From Microbacterium testaceum StLB037 (lineage in GTDB: Bacteria > Actinomycetota > Actinomycetes > Actinomycetales > Microbacteriaceae), in assembly GCF_900104345.1 (NCBI RefSeq), contig NZ_FNJN01000004.1:248802-312801 (forward strand): a stretch of 64,000 nt of DNA, in the 5' to 3' direction. Below the pieces are notes generated by a model. The model saw only the letters and a program-made list of their open reading frames with translations, made no database searches and was not told the origin of the DNA. Shown one piece after another: positions 8,699 through 17,446 of this stretch. Both the position numbers and the translations under genes were made by a program. The first letter of the stretch is position 1. Each line of letters opens with the position of its first letter.

Positions 8699-10315
8699 AT
8701 GAAGCACACCCTCGCGGCATCCACCGCGATCGTCGGACTCGTCCTGGGCGGCCTCGCCGCGGCATCCCCCGCCTTCGCCGCGCCACCGGGACAGCCCGGC
8801 CCGCCGCCGCACGCCGGGCCCCCGCCGCACGCGGGTCCCCCCGCGCACGCGGGTCCCGGGGCACGTGACCTCCAGCGCTACGCCACGGACACCTGGAAGT
8901 CGATGGCCGCGATGGCCCACGAGAACACCGGTCTTCCCGACGACAACATCGGCGGCGCGCTCGATCCGGACACGGCATCCGGATACACCTCGCCGACGAA
9001 CATCGGCGGCTACCTCTGGTCGACGGTGACCGCCCGGGACCTCGGGATCATCAGCGCCGACGAAGCGCGCGAACGCCTGACCGCGACCGTGTCGACGCTC
9101 GAGACCATGGAGCGAAACGACGGCAGTGGCATGTACTACAACTGGTACGCGCCGGACACGGGGGCGAAGCTCGAGATCTTCCCCACCTCGGGCGAGGTCA
9201 TCCACCCCTTCCTCAGCACGGTGGACAACGGGTGGCTCGCCGCGGGTCTGCGGATCGTCCGCGAGGCCGAGCCGGCGCTCGCCGACCGCGCCGACGCGCT
9301 GTATCGCTCGATGGACTTCTCGGCGTTCTTCGACTCCGCCGGAGCCGCGAACCTCCCCGCGGGCACCAACCGCGGCGGCTTCTGGGAGGCCCCTCCCGGA
9401 GACGGCTGCGCCGTCGAGGTCCCGATGTACAACGGCAGCGGCGAGCAGGCGTTCTACACCTGCCACCACTACGACACGACCGTCAGCGAGAGCCGCATCG
9501 CGACCTACCTCGGCATCTCCGAGGGCTCGATCCCGGCATCCGGTCTCTACGGCACCCATCGCACCATGCCCGCGGGCTGCGACTGGGCGTGGCAGGAGCA
9601 ACTGCCCACCGGCGAGACGCGCACCTACGACGGCGTCGACGTCTACGAGGGCGTCTACTCGTACGACGGAATGTCGTTCGTGCCGAGCTGGGGCGGCAGC
9701 ATGTTCGAAGCCCTCATGCCCGACCTGCTCATCCCCGAGACCGAGTGGGGCCCGACGTCGTGGGCCGTGAACCACCCGATCACGGTCGAGATCCAGAAGC
9801 GTCACGGTCTCGACGAGGCGGGCTACGGCTCGTGGGGCTTCTCGCCCGCGAGCAACCCGTTCGGCGGATACGCGGAGTACGGCGTCGACATCGCCGGCAT
9901 GCGCTCCGACGGATACACCTCCGATGCCGAGAAGACCGACGTCGACGTCGACCGGCCCGGTTGCAGCGAGGGCACGAACCCCGACCCGACCTTCGGCGAC
10001 GGCGTCGTCACCCCGCACGCATCGTTCTTGGCGCTGCCCTATGACCGCCCGGGCGTGCTGAAGAACCTGCGCGGCCTCGAGAAGATGGGCGCCTACGGTC
10101 CCGGCGGCTTCTACGACGCGGTGGCGGTGGGGAGCGGAACGGTCGCCGAGCGATACCTGTCGCTCGACCAGTCGATGATCATGGCGGCCGTCGGCAACGC
10201 TCTGACCGGCGACAGCCTCAAGGACTACATGGTCGATGACAGGATGGAGCAGAACCTCCGGCCCGCCATCGAACAGCAGGTCTTCGGCTCCTCGTGGGGC
10301 GATCGACGTCCCTGA
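8699..10315 (+). CDS. Secreted glucoamylase-like glycoside hydrolase (PF10091 type)
   Basis: A 538-residue exported protein. A signal peptide covers about residues 1-27 (MKHTLAAST start, cleavage after SPAFA), followed by a proline-rich stretch with three PPHAG-like repeats. The rest matches the alpha/alpha-barrel family PF10091: TNIGGYLWSTVTARDLG, MYYNWYAPDTG, VDNGWLAAGLR, WGGSMFEALMP, WAVNHPITVEIQ and VTPHASFLALPYD. Relatives include endo-beta-1,2-glucanases of GH144, so a beta-glucan is a reasonable substrate guess. The ATG at 8699 is preceded by GAGGAGA at 8686-8692. The gene ends before a strong hairpin, then a TetR-type regulator. Confidence 0.75.
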   Translation: MKHTLAASTAIVGLVLGGLAAASPAFAAPPGQPGPPPHAGPPPHAGPPAHAGPGARDLQRYATDTWKSMAAMAHENTGLPDDNIGGALDPDTASGYTSPTNIGGYLWSTVTARDLGIISADEARERLTATVSTLETMERNDGSGMYYNWYAPDTGAKLEIFPTSGEVIHPFLSTVDNGWLAAGLRIVREAEPALADRADALYRSMDFSAFFDSAGAANLPAGTNRGGFWEAPPGDGCAVEVPMYNGSGEQAFYTCHHYDTTVSESRIATYLGISEGSIPASGLYGTHRTMPAGCDWAWQEQLPTGETRTYDGVDVYEGVYSYDGMSFVPSWGGSMFEALMPDLLIPETEWGPTSWAVNHPITVEIQKRHGLDEAGYGSWGFSPASNPFGGYAEYGVDIAGMRSDGYTSDAEKTDVDVDRPGCSEGTNPDPTFGDGVVTPHASFLALPYDRPGVLKNLRGLEKMGAYGPGGFYDAVAVGSGTVAERYLSLDQSMIMAAVGNALTGDSLKDYMVDDRMEQNLRPAIEQQVFGSSWGDRRP

Positions 10316-10327
10316 CGACGAGCGCGA

Positions 10328-10364
10328 CCGCTACCCGGTGCCTCACGGAGGTGCCGGGCAGCGG
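10328..10364 (+). terminator. Stem-loop terminator after the secreted hydrolase
   Basis: Arms 10328-10344 and 10348-10364 pair over 17 positions with one mismatch and two G-T wobbles around an ACG loop. There is no U-tract, as is common in high-GC actinobacteria. It separates the hydrolase from the TetR gene. Confidence 0.5.
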
Positions 10365-10390
10365 TGCGTCCGGACAGGGGAGGGATGCCG

Positions 10391-10996
10391 ATGACCGACG
10401 CAACAGGGGCGCGCGCGCGTCGCGGCAGCTATCCGAAAGGCCAGCAGACCCGCCAGCGCATCGTCGACGAGGCCGTCGTCGTATTCGGGCGTTCCGGCGT
10501 CACCGCGGGATCGTTGCGCGAGGTCGCGACGCGCGTGGGCGTGACACCCGCGGGGCTCATGCACCACTTCGCGTCGAAGGAGGAACTGTTCGCCGAGGTG
10601 CTGCGCCAGCGCGACGAGCGCGTTCGCGCCGCCGCCGGCGATCCGCGTGAGCACACCCTCGTCGAACAGATGCAGAAGGTGGTGGCGCACAACGCCACGA
10701 CCCGCGGGCTCACGTCGCTGTACACGCTGGTCGTCGCCGAGGCGGGCGACCCCGCGCATCCCTCTCATCAGGCGTTCGCCGAGCGGTATCGCCGCAGCGC
10801 CGAGACCGCGGCCGACCTGTTGCGTGCGGGTCAGGCCGTCGGCGAGGTGCGGTCCGACATCGACCCCGCGTGCGCGGCGCGGCTGCTGAGCGCCGTGATG
10901 GACGGGTTGCAGCAGCAGTGGCTCCTCGACGACTCCGTCGACATGTCGGCTTTGTTCGCCGAGTTCGTGCGCGGGTATCTCCGACCGCTCGACTGA
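10391..10996 (+). CDS. TetR/AcrR-family transcriptional regulator
   Basis: A 201-residue one-component repressor. The N-terminal DNA-binding domain is clear: RQRIVDEAVVVFGRSGVTAGSLREVATRVGVTPAGLMHHFASKEELFAEVL, with the HTH around residues 30-60; the C-terminal half is a ligand domain. The ATG at 10391 is preferred since GGGGAGGG ends six bases upstream; an ATG two codons earlier is too close to that site. It follows the secreted hydrolase and may bind the palindrome at 8625-8650. The ligand is unknown. Confidence 0.8.
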   Translation: MTDATGARARRGSYPKGQQTRQRIVDEAVVVFGRSGVTAGSLREVATRVGVTPAGLMHHFASKEELFAEVLRQRDERVRAAAGDPREHTLVEQMQKVVAHNATTRGLTSLYTLVVAEAGDPAHPSHQAFAERYRRSAETAADLLRAGQAVGEVRSDIDPACAARLLSAVMDGLQQQWLLDDSVDMSALFAEFVRGYLRPLD

Positions 10997-11044
10997 GGGC
11001 CGGCATCCGGTGTCGATCCGCGCCGGCGGGTGTCCGCAGTGGCG

Positions 11045-11125
11045 CCGTCCTGCGGAGTCGAGCGTCGTGGCACCGGTGTCGGGGGTCGGCGGGAGGGTCG
11101 CGTGCAGGTCAACTCCGCAGGACGG
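11045..11125. repeat. 81-bp inverted-repeat unit, left of DUF559 gene 1
   Basis: Arms CCGTCCTGCGGAGTCGA (11045-11061) and TCAACTCCGCAGGACGG (11109-11125) are inverted copies differing at one base, separated by 47 bases. A unit of the same length and spacing lies at 12145-12225, exactly 1,100 bp away, on the other side of the DUF559 gene. The loops share CACCGG at the same offset (position 10 of the loop). Confidence 0.75.
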
Positions 11126-11169
11126 GAGCCGGCCGGGTCCTCTGGCGCGGGTGTCCGTCCACGGAGCGG

Positions 11170-12060
11170 TCAGCGGAGGTGGAGCTGGCGCTGGACGTGG
11201 GCATGGATCGCCCGCTCGACCGTCTCCCAGTCGTGAGCGACCAGCGCGTCGTCGAACCGGAGGGTGATGCAGCCCCGGGCAGCCGCACGTGCGTCACGAA
11301 GCAGATCGCGGTGCCGGTGCTCCGCGCTGCCGTGGTTCTCGACCCCGTCGACCTCGACGATCAGGCGGTCGCCTATGACGAGGTCGACGCGACCGACGGT
11401 GTCGATCCGCACCTGGGTGCGCACGGTCAGACCCAGATGCCGCAACCGCCAGCGCACGAGCGACTCCAGTCCGCTCTCGGCGTCGCGCCCGGCGAGCGCG
11501 ATCGCCTCGCGCGCCACCGCCGACGTGTTCTTCGTGAGCCAGTCCAGACCCGCTCGACCGATCTTGCGCGCGTGGAGGGCTGACTCGAGCGCGACGAAGA
11601 ACTCCTCCGCGCCGCGGCAGAGGAAGATCTGCCTCAGGATGCCGTGGAGGGGAGGGGGACGGAACCTGTCGTTCTCGTCGTGATCCCCGTGCTCGATACA
11701 GGTGCAGTCGTCGTGCGGGTGTCCATGGCCGTGCGGTCGAAGGGCGACGTGCAACGGATCATCCGGTGACAGAACCCACAGCCCGAGGTGTGTCGCCGCG
11801 CTCACGCACGCGAGGGTTCCACCGTGCTGCGCCGCGCGTCGCCGCGGCTCGCAGGTCCCGGCATCCGCGTACACCCCTCGCCGGAGGCGGACGAGGGATC
11901 CGAGGCCGATCGCGCGGTCGATGTCGTGGCGGCTGAGCCCGGCATCGAGGAGGTCGAGACGTCGATGGATTCGGTCGGCCGGCGTGCACACGCCCCCATG
12001 GTCGTCGTCCTCGACCGGCGCTTCGCCGCGAACGGTCGGATGAGTGGATGCCGGCGGCAT
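11170..12060 (-). CDS. DUF559 (Vsr-like) nuclease-domain protein with AbiEi-type N-terminus, gene 1
   Basis: A protein of up to 296 residues. The N-terminal part (RRLDLLDAGLSRHDIDRAIGLGSLVRLRRGVYAD) is the AbiEi-antitoxin-like winged-helix domain seen in many actinobacterial proteins. The C-terminal part has a PD-(D/E)XK-like core of the DUF559/Vsr type: ESGLESLVRWRL, then VDLVIGD, then LIVEVDGVENH. The biochemical role is unknown; it could be a nuclease, a DNA-repair factor or part of a defence or mobile unit. It stands alone, antisense to its neighbours, and is flanked by matched inverted-repeat units. The start at 12060 has no clear ribosome site; a GTG about 25 codons in is possible. Confidence 0.65.
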   Translation of the reverse strand: MPPASTHPTVRGEAPVEDDDHGGVCTPADRIHRRLDLLDAGLSRHDIDRAIGLGSLVRLRRGVYADAGTCEPRRRAAQHGGTLACVSAATHLGLWVLSPDDPLHVALRPHGHGHPHDDCTCIEHGDHDENDRFRPPPLHGILRQIFLCRGAEEFFVALESALHARKIGRAGLDWLTKNTSAVAREAIALAGRDAESGLESLVRWRLRHLGLTVRTQVRIDTVGRVDLVIGDRLIVEVDGVENHGSAEHRHRDLLRDARAAARGCITLRFDDALVAHDWETVERAIHAHVQRQLHLR

Positions 12061-12144
12061 CCGGTGGTCTGGGGAGGAAGGGCGCCTCCACCCGCAGGTC
12101 GCCGTCGTGCGACGTTCGCGGAGCGGGCCCGGGCGGACCGTTCT

Positions 12145-12225
12145 CCGTCCTGCGGAGTTCTGGGGTGGATCACCGGACCTTCCCCCGGGATCCAGGAAAA
12201 GACACGGGTCGACTCCGCAGGACGG
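12145..12225. repeat. 81-bp inverted-repeat unit, right of DUF559 gene 1
   Basis: Arms CCGTCCTGCGGAGTTCT (12145-12161) and TCGACTCCGCAGGACGG (12209-12225). Same arm sequence, arm spacing (64 bases start to start) and orientation as the unit at 11045-11125. It lies just upstream of the DUF559 gene's start. Confidence 0.75.
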
Positions 12226-12251
12226 CGGCTCCTCGCAGCACGGGACGGGCG

Positions 12252-12268
12252 TCGACTCCGCGGGGCGG
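12252..12268 (+). repeat. Extra degenerate copy of the 17-bp repeat
   Basis: TCGACTCCGCGGGGCGG differs from the arm TCGACTCCGCAGGACGG at two positions. It lies 43 bases after the right-hand unit in the same orientation as that unit's second arm. Confidence 0.6.
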
Positions 12269-12297
12269 CGGGTCGGTGCGGCGCGTGAACCTCGCGC

Positions 12298-12334
12298 TTG
12301 CGACAGCGAGGTTATGCGCTTAAACTAATGCGCA
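12298..12334 (+). promoter_or_regulatory. Sugar ABC operon promoter with operator over the -10
   Basis: A -35 TTGCGA (12298-12303) and -10 TAAACT (12321-12326) are separated by 17 bases. The -10 lies inside the imperfect dyad TGCGCTTAAACTAATGCGCA (12315-12334), whose outer five bases pair perfectly. A binder here would block polymerase; the LacI-type gene that ends this operon (17447) is the natural candidate. The same stretch also holds a direct repeat ATGCGC. Confidence 0.55.
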
Positions 12335-12385
12335 GACGTTCACACGAGCATCCGACGGCGGATGCCTGGTTCGAGGAGGAACACG

Positions 12386-13648
12386 ATGAAGAAGTCCCGA
12401 TGGAGCGCCGTGGCCGTGGTGGCCGCCGCCGCGATCGTCCTCACCGGTTGCGGGCGCACCTCCGACACCGGTTCCGGCGCCGCCGAAGCCTCGACGATCG
12501 GCGACGCCAAGGCCCAGGGCACGCTCACGATGTGGGCGATGGGCGCCGAGGGCGAGGCGCTCCCCGCGTTCGTGAAGCAGTTCGAAGACGCCAACCCGGG
12601 CGTGACCGTCGAGGTCACCCCCGTGCCCTGGGACGCCGCCTACAGCAAGTTCCAGACCGCCATCGCCGGCGGAAACACCCCCGACCTCGCGATGGTCGGA
12701 TCGACCTGGATGGCCGACTTCGGCGACGCCCTGCAGACGGTACCCACCGACCTGTCGACCGACGGCATCTTCCCCGGGGCGATCGACTCGACGATGATCG
12801 ACGATCGCGCGACCGGTGTTCCCTGGTACGTCGACACGCGCGTGCTCTACTACCGCACCGACATCGCCGCCCAGGCCGGCTGGACCACGCCCCCTGCCAC
12901 CTGGGACGACCTGAAGAAGATGGCCGCCGACATGCAGTCGAAGGGAGGTGCCGACTACGGCATCCGCTTCCCCGCGGGGAACGACTCCTTCCAGGGCAAC
13001 CTCTGGATGCCGTGGTCGAACGGCGCCGAGCTCGAAGACGGCGCGAAGTGGACCCTCGACACCCCCGAGACCGCCGAGGCCCTCGACTACTACCAGAGCT
13101 TCTACACCGACGGCATCGCCAACCCGGCCGCCGACCGCTCGGCGGGGGCGCAGGAGGCGGACTTCGTCTCGGGCAAGACGCCGATGCTCATCGACGGACC
13201 CTTCCTCATCGGCCAGCTCGAAGAGCTCGGCGGGGCGGGGTTCAGCGACAAGTTCTCCACCGCCGTCCTGCCGAAGGAGGAGTCGTCGACTTCGTTCAGC
13301 GGCGGGGCCAACCTCGCCGTGTTCGACAACTCCGACAACGCCGCCAGCGCGTGGAAGCTCGTCCAGTGGTTGACCGAGCCCGAGACGCAGGCCGCCTGGT
13401 ACGACGCGACCGGCGACCTCCCCGCCGTCCAGGACGCGTGGAAGGCCGATGCCCTCGCCTCGTCCGCGACGCTCGCCGCCTTCGGGACGCAGCTCGAGAC
13501 CGCCAAGTCGGTCCCGGCCGTGACCACCTGGGTCCAGGTCGCCGCCGCCGGCGACGCCATGCTCGAGAAGATCCGTCTCGGCCAGCAGACGCCGGCCGAC
13601 GGCCTCAAGGAGCTTCAGGCGACCGCCGATCAGCTGGGCCTGGGCTGA
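12386..13648 (+). CDS. Sugar ABC transporter substrate-binding lipoprotein
   Basis: A 420-residue extracellular binding protein of the family-1 (maltose-type) fold. A lipoprotein signal (MKKSRWSAVAVVAAAAIVLTGCG) places the acylated cysteine near residue 24. Typical segments follow: LTMWAMGAEGEALPAFVKQFEDANPG, GNTPDLAMVGSTWMADF, and a GVPWYVDTRVLYYRTD hinge region. The ATG at 12386 is preceded by GAGGAGGA at 12373-12380. It starts an operon with two permeases, a GH3 glycosidase and a LacI regulator; no ATPase gene is present, so a shared MsiK-type ATPase encoded elsewhere is likely. Confidence 0.85.
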   Translation: MKKSRWSAVAVVAAAAIVLTGCGRTSDTGSGAAEASTIGDAKAQGTLTMWAMGAEGEALPAFVKQFEDANPGVTVEVTPVPWDAAYSKFQTAIAGGNTPDLAMVGSTWMADFGDALQTVPTDLSTDGIFPGAIDSTMIDDRATGVPWYVDTRVLYYRTDIAAQAGWTTPPATWDDLKKMAADMQSKGGADYGIRFPAGNDSFQGNLWMPWSNGAELEDGAKWTLDTPETAEALDYYQSFYTDGIANPAADRSAGAQEADFVSGKTPMLIDGPFLIGQLEELGGAGFSDKFSTAVLPKEESSTSFSGGANLAVFDNSDNAASAWKLVQWLTEPETQAAWYDATGDLPAVQDAWKADALASSATLAAFGTQLETAKSVPAVTTWVQVAAAGDAMLEKIRLGQQTPADGLKELQATADQLGLG

Positions 13649-13652
13649 GATC

Positions 13653-14600
13653 ATGACGCAGGCAGTCGTGGGTGCGACCGGGCGGGCCCCGGCTCCCGGT
13701 CGCGCCCGCGCCGGTGGGGCGTCGAGCCGCCGCCGGCGCCAGGGATGGGTCGCGTGGGGCTTCGCCCTGCCGTTCGTCGCGGTCTTCGCGGTGTTCATGG
13801 TCGTGCCGATCGTGGGCTCGTTCGCCATGTCGTTCACCGACTTCACGGCGCGCGACATCCGCTCTCCGTTCGCGGTGAACTTCGTGGGACTCGAGCAGTA
13901 CGCGGGCGTCCTCTCGGACCCCGTCTTCCTCACGTCGCTGGGGGTGACCGCGACGTTCGTCCTCGTCGGCATCCCGGTGACCATGGCGGTCGCGCTCGCT
14001 CTCGCCCTCGCATTGAATGCGAGCACGGGTCGCTTCGTCTCGGTGCTCCGCGTCGGCTTCTACGCGCCGGTCGTGACGAGCATCGTGGCCGTGGCCGTGG
14101 TCTGGCGCTACATCCTGCAGCCCGAGGGGCTGCTCAACTCCGCGCTCGCGATCATCGGCATCCAGGGCCCCGACTGGCTCAACGACACACGCACCGCCCT
14201 TCCCTCGCTCATCGCGATGGCGGTCTGGCGCAATGTGGGCACGCTCATGGTGATCTTCCTCGCGGGGCTCCAGGCCATCCCCACCGACGTCAAGGAGGCC
14301 GCCCTCATGGACGGCGCCTCGTCGTGGCGGCGTCTGACCTCGGTGACGCTTCCGCTGCTGCGCCCGACCCTGCTCCTGGGGGCGGTGCTCATCTCGGTCG
14401 GGTTCCTGCAGTTCTTCGAGGAGGCCTTCGTGATGACGCAGGGCGGCCCGCTCAATTCCACCCTCTCGGTGGCCTATTACACGTTCAAGCAGTTCGGTTT
14501 CGGACAGTACGGCACGGCCTCGGCCGCGAGCTACCTGCTGTTCCTCGCGATCGCCCTGCTCAGCCTGGTGCAGTTCCGCGTTCTGCGCGCCAAGGATTGA
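13653..14600 (+). CDS. Sugar ABC transporter permease (MalF/UgpA type)
   Basis: A 315-residue inner-membrane permease with six or so membrane spans after a basic N-terminus. The cytoplasmic EAA loop that contacts the ATPase is seen as EAALMDGASSWRRLTSVTLPLLRPT near residue 215. It begins 4 bases after the binding protein stop and is followed 11 bases later by the second permease, so the three are one transcription unit. Confidence 0.88.
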   Translation: MTQAVVGATGRAPAPGRARAGGASSRRRRQGWVAWGFALPFVAVFAVFMVVPIVGSFAMSFTDFTARDIRSPFAVNFVGLEQYAGVLSDPVFLTSLGVTATFVLVGIPVTMAVALALALALNASTGRFVSVLRVGFYAPVVTSIVAVAVVWRYILQPEGLLNSALAIIGIQGPDWLNDTRTALPSLIAMAVWRNVGTLMVIFLAGLQAIPTDVKEAALMDGASSWRRLTSVTLPLLRPTLLLGAVLISVGFLQFFEEAFVMTQGGPLNSTLSVAYYTFKQFGFGQYGTASAASYLLFLAIALLSLVQFRVLRAKD

Positions 14601-14611
14601 GGGAGGATGCC

Positions 14612-15508
14612 ATGACACTCACGTCTCCCGCGGCTCCGGCCGCCGTCGTCGAAGCACCCGAGCCGCCGAGGCGCCGCCGCGCTGAGAGGCGCGTCACCCC
14701 CGGGCGCGCGCTCACCTACACGGTGCTGCTCGTCGGCCTGCTCGTCTGGATCCTGCCCTTCGCGTGGATGCTGCTGGGTTCGGTCAAGACGCAGCGCGAG
14801 ATCCTGCAGCGACCGCCGACGTGGTGGCCCGAGCAGTTCACCTGGGACAACTTCGCGACCTGGTTCGGGCAGCTGAACTTCGGGCAGTTCTTCGGCAACA
14901 GCGTCCTCGTGGCGCTGGTCACCGTGGCCGGCAACCTCGTGTTCTGCTCGATGGTCGGCTACGCACTGGCGAAGATGGACTTCCCGGGCAAGAAGGCGTT
15001 GTTCCTCGTGGTCATGGTGACCCTGATGGTCCCGGGCGTCGTCACCTTCGTGCCCTTGTTCGTGATGGTGTCGTCTCTCGGCCTCGTCGACAGCTACGCG
15101 GCGCTGATCCTGCCCTTCGTCACCACCCCGCTGGGCGTCTTCCTCATGCGGCAGTTCATGCTCGGCATCCCGGATCCCTTGCTCGAGGCCGCGCGCATCG
15201 ACGGCGCGGGCGAGCTGCGGATCTTCGCCCGTATCGTCATGCCCCTGTGCGGGCCGCCGCTGGCCACCCTCGGGATCCTGACCTTCCTCGCCTCGTGGAA
15301 CAACTTCCTCTGGCCGCTGGTGGCGGCCCAGACCGAGGCGAAGTACACCCTCCCTGTCGCGCTGTCGCTGTACTCGACGGGTCAGAACGCCACCGATTAC
15401 GGCCTGCTGCTGGCGGGGTCGGTGCTGGTCATCGCGCCGATCATCCTGCTGTTCGTCTTCCTGCAGCGCTACTTCATCCAGGGCATCGCCTCGACCGGTC
15501 TCAAGTGA
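14612..15508 (+). CDS. Sugar ABC transporter permease (MalG/UgpE type)
   Basis: A 298-residue second permease of the pair. The EAA loop is EAARIDGAGELRIFARIVMPLCGPPLATL near residue 190, and the C-terminus QRYFIQGIASTGLK is characteristic of the MalG group. The ATG at 14612 is preceded by GGGAGGA at 14601-14607. It forms the membrane channel with the product at 13653. Confidence 0.88.
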   Translation: MTLTSPAAPAAVVEAPEPPRRRRAERRVTPGRALTYTVLLVGLLVWILPFAWMLLGSVKTQREILQRPPTWWPEQFTWDNFATWFGQLNFGQFFGNSVLVALVTVAGNLVFCSMVGYALAKMDFPGKKALFLVVMVTLMVPGVVTFVPLFVMVSSLGLVDSYAALILPFVTTPLGVFLMRQFMLGIPDPLLEAARIDGAGELRIFARIVMPLCGPPLATLGILTFLASWNNFLWPLVAAQTEAKYTLPVALSLYSTGQNATDYGLLLAGSVLVIAPIILLFVFLQRYFIQGIASTGLK

Positions 15509-15558
15509 TCCGGGGCCGCGCGCCCCTCCCGTGAGACCCGAGCCCTCGAAAGGACCCC

Positions 15559-17436
15559 ATGACCTCCCCCCGTTTCCTCACCGCGCCCGACGGAACGCGT
15601 TTCCGCGACCTCAACCACAACGGCGTGATGGACCCCTACGAGAATCCGCGGCTCGGCGTCGAGGAACGCGTCGACGACCTGCTCGGTCGCCTCAGCCTCG
15701 AGGAGAAGGCGGGGCTGATGTTCCAGACCGTCATCGAGGTCGGCGACGACGGCGAAGTGCTTGAGACGCCCGGCAAGATCTCGAAGTCCCCGACGACCAC
15801 GGTGGTCGTGCACAAGATGATGAACCACTTCAACGTGCACGCGATCCGCACCGCCCGACAGGCGGCGATCTGGAACAACAACCTCCAGGCGCTCGCCGAG
15901 ACGACGCCCCACGGCATCCCGGTCACCATCAGTACCGACCCGCGACACGCTTTCGTCGAGAACACGGGCGTGGCCTTCTCGGCCGGTCCCTTCTCGCAGT
16001 GGCCCGAGGGGCTGGGGCTCGCTGCTCTCGACGACGTCGACACCGTGCGCGAGTTCGCCGAGGTCGCGCGCCGGGAGTACGTCGCCGTGGGCATCCGCGC
16101 CGCGCTGCATCCGCAGATCGATCTCGCCACAGAGCCGCGATGGGGTCGTCAGGCTCAGACCCTGGGGCAGGATGCCGAGCGGGTCACGGCCTTCACCGCG
16201 GCGTACCTGCAGGGCTTCCAGGGGGACGAGCTCGGGCGCGACAGTGTCGCCTGCACGACGAAGCACTTCCCGGGCGGCGGTCCGCAGCTCGGTGGTGAGG
16301 ATGCGCACTTCCCGTACGGCCGCGAGCAGGTGTACCCGGGCGGGATGTTCGACTACCACCTCGAACCGTTCCGCGAGGCCATCCGCCGGGGGACCGCCGC
16401 GATGATGCCGTACTACGGCATGCCGGTCGGACTCGACGTCGACGGCGAGCGGATCGAAGAGGTCGGCTTCGGCTACAACCGTCAGATCGTCACGGGCCTG
16501 CTGCGCGAGAAGCTCGGCTATGACGGCGTCGTGGTCACCGACTGGGAGCTCGTCAACGACAACCACGTGGGCGATCAGGTGTTGCCCGCCCGCGCGTGGG
16601 GTGTCGAGCACCTGACCGCGATCGAGCGCATGGAGAAGATCCTCGATGCCGGGAGCGACCAGTTCGGCGGAGAGGAATGCGTCGATATGCTGCTCGATCT
16701 CGTGCGCTCAGGCCGAGTGAGCGAGGAGCGCATCGACGAGTCGGTGCGGCGCCTGCTGCGGGTGAAGTTCCAGCTCGGGCTGTTCGACGACCCGTACGTC
16801 GACGTCGACGAGGCCGAACGCATCGTCGGAAACGCCGAGTTCCGAGCCCTCGGTGAGCGGGCGCAGGCCCGGTCGCTGACCGTGCTCGTGAACGAGGAGC
16901 GTGACGGCCGCCCCGTCCTTCCGCTCGAGCCCGTGGGCACCGTGTACGTGGAGGGCTTCCGCCCCGACGAGGTCACCGAACTGGGTCGCACGGTCACCGA
17001 CCCCGCTGAGGCCGATCTCGCCCTGGTGCGCATCGGCGCCCCGTTCGACCCGCGCGACGACCTCTTCCTCGAGGCGTGGTTTCACCAGGGCTCTCTCGAG
17101 TTCGCGCCCGGACTGGTGTACCGCCTGAACCAGATCGCGGCGTCCTGCCCCCTGGTGATCGTCGTCAACCTCGACCGGCCCGCGATCCTCACACCGTTCG
17201 TGGGTCATGCCGCGGCCATCGTCGCCGATTACGGCAGCTCGTCGACGGCTGTGCTCGACGCGCTCACCGGTCGTGTGGCTCCCCGCGGTCGCCTGCCGAT
17301 CGAGATCCCCCGGTCGATGGATGCCGTGCGTTCCTCCCGCGAGGATGTACCGTCGGACACCGGCGATCCCGTCTTCCCCGTTCACCACGGGCTCGACCTG
17401 GCGGGCGCGATGGCGACGGTGTCGCAGAGGGGCTAG
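15559..17436 (+). CDS. Glycoside hydrolase family 3 protein (beta-glucosidase type)
   Basis: A 625-residue cytoplasmic enzyme with no signal peptide. The GH3 N-terminal barrel shows KHFPGGGPQ near residue 235 and GVVVTDWE, whose Asp328 is the expected nucleophile; the C-terminal alpha/beta sandwich follows (VYVEGFRPDEV onward). GH3 enzymes release beta-linked glucose or other sugars from oligosaccharide ends. Its place just after an importer fits cleavage of imported beta-oligosaccharides. GH3 also includes N-acetylglucosaminidases and xylosidases, so the sugar is not certain. Confidence 0.8.
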   Translation: MTSPRFLTAPDGTRFRDLNHNGVMDPYENPRLGVEERVDDLLGRLSLEEKAGLMFQTVIEVGDDGEVLETPGKISKSPTTTVVVHKMMNHFNVHAIRTARQAAIWNNNLQALAETTPHGIPVTISTDPRHAFVENTGVAFSAGPFSQWPEGLGLAALDDVDTVREFAEVARREYVAVGIRAALHPQIDLATEPRWGRQAQTLGQDAERVTAFTAAYLQGFQGDELGRDSVACTTKHFPGGGPQLGGEDAHFPYGREQVYPGGMFDYHLEPFREAIRRGTAAMMPYYGMPVGLDVDGERIEEVGFGYNRQIVTGLLREKLGYDGVVVTDWELVNDNHVGDQVLPARAWGVEHLTAIERMEKILDAGSDQFGGEECVDMLLDLVRSGRVSEERIDESVRRLLRVKFQLGLFDDPYVDVDEAERIVGNAEFRALGERAQARSLTVLVNEERDGRPVLPLEPVGTVYVEGFRPDEVTELGRTVTDPAEADLALVRIGAPFDPRDDLFLEAWFHQGSLEFAPGLVYRLNQIAASCPLVIVVNLDRPAILTPFVGHAAAIVADYGSSSTAVLDALTGRVAPRGRLPIEIPRSMDAVRSSREDVPSDTGDPVFPVHHGLDLAGAMATVSQRG

Positions 17437-17446
17437 GGCCGATCCG

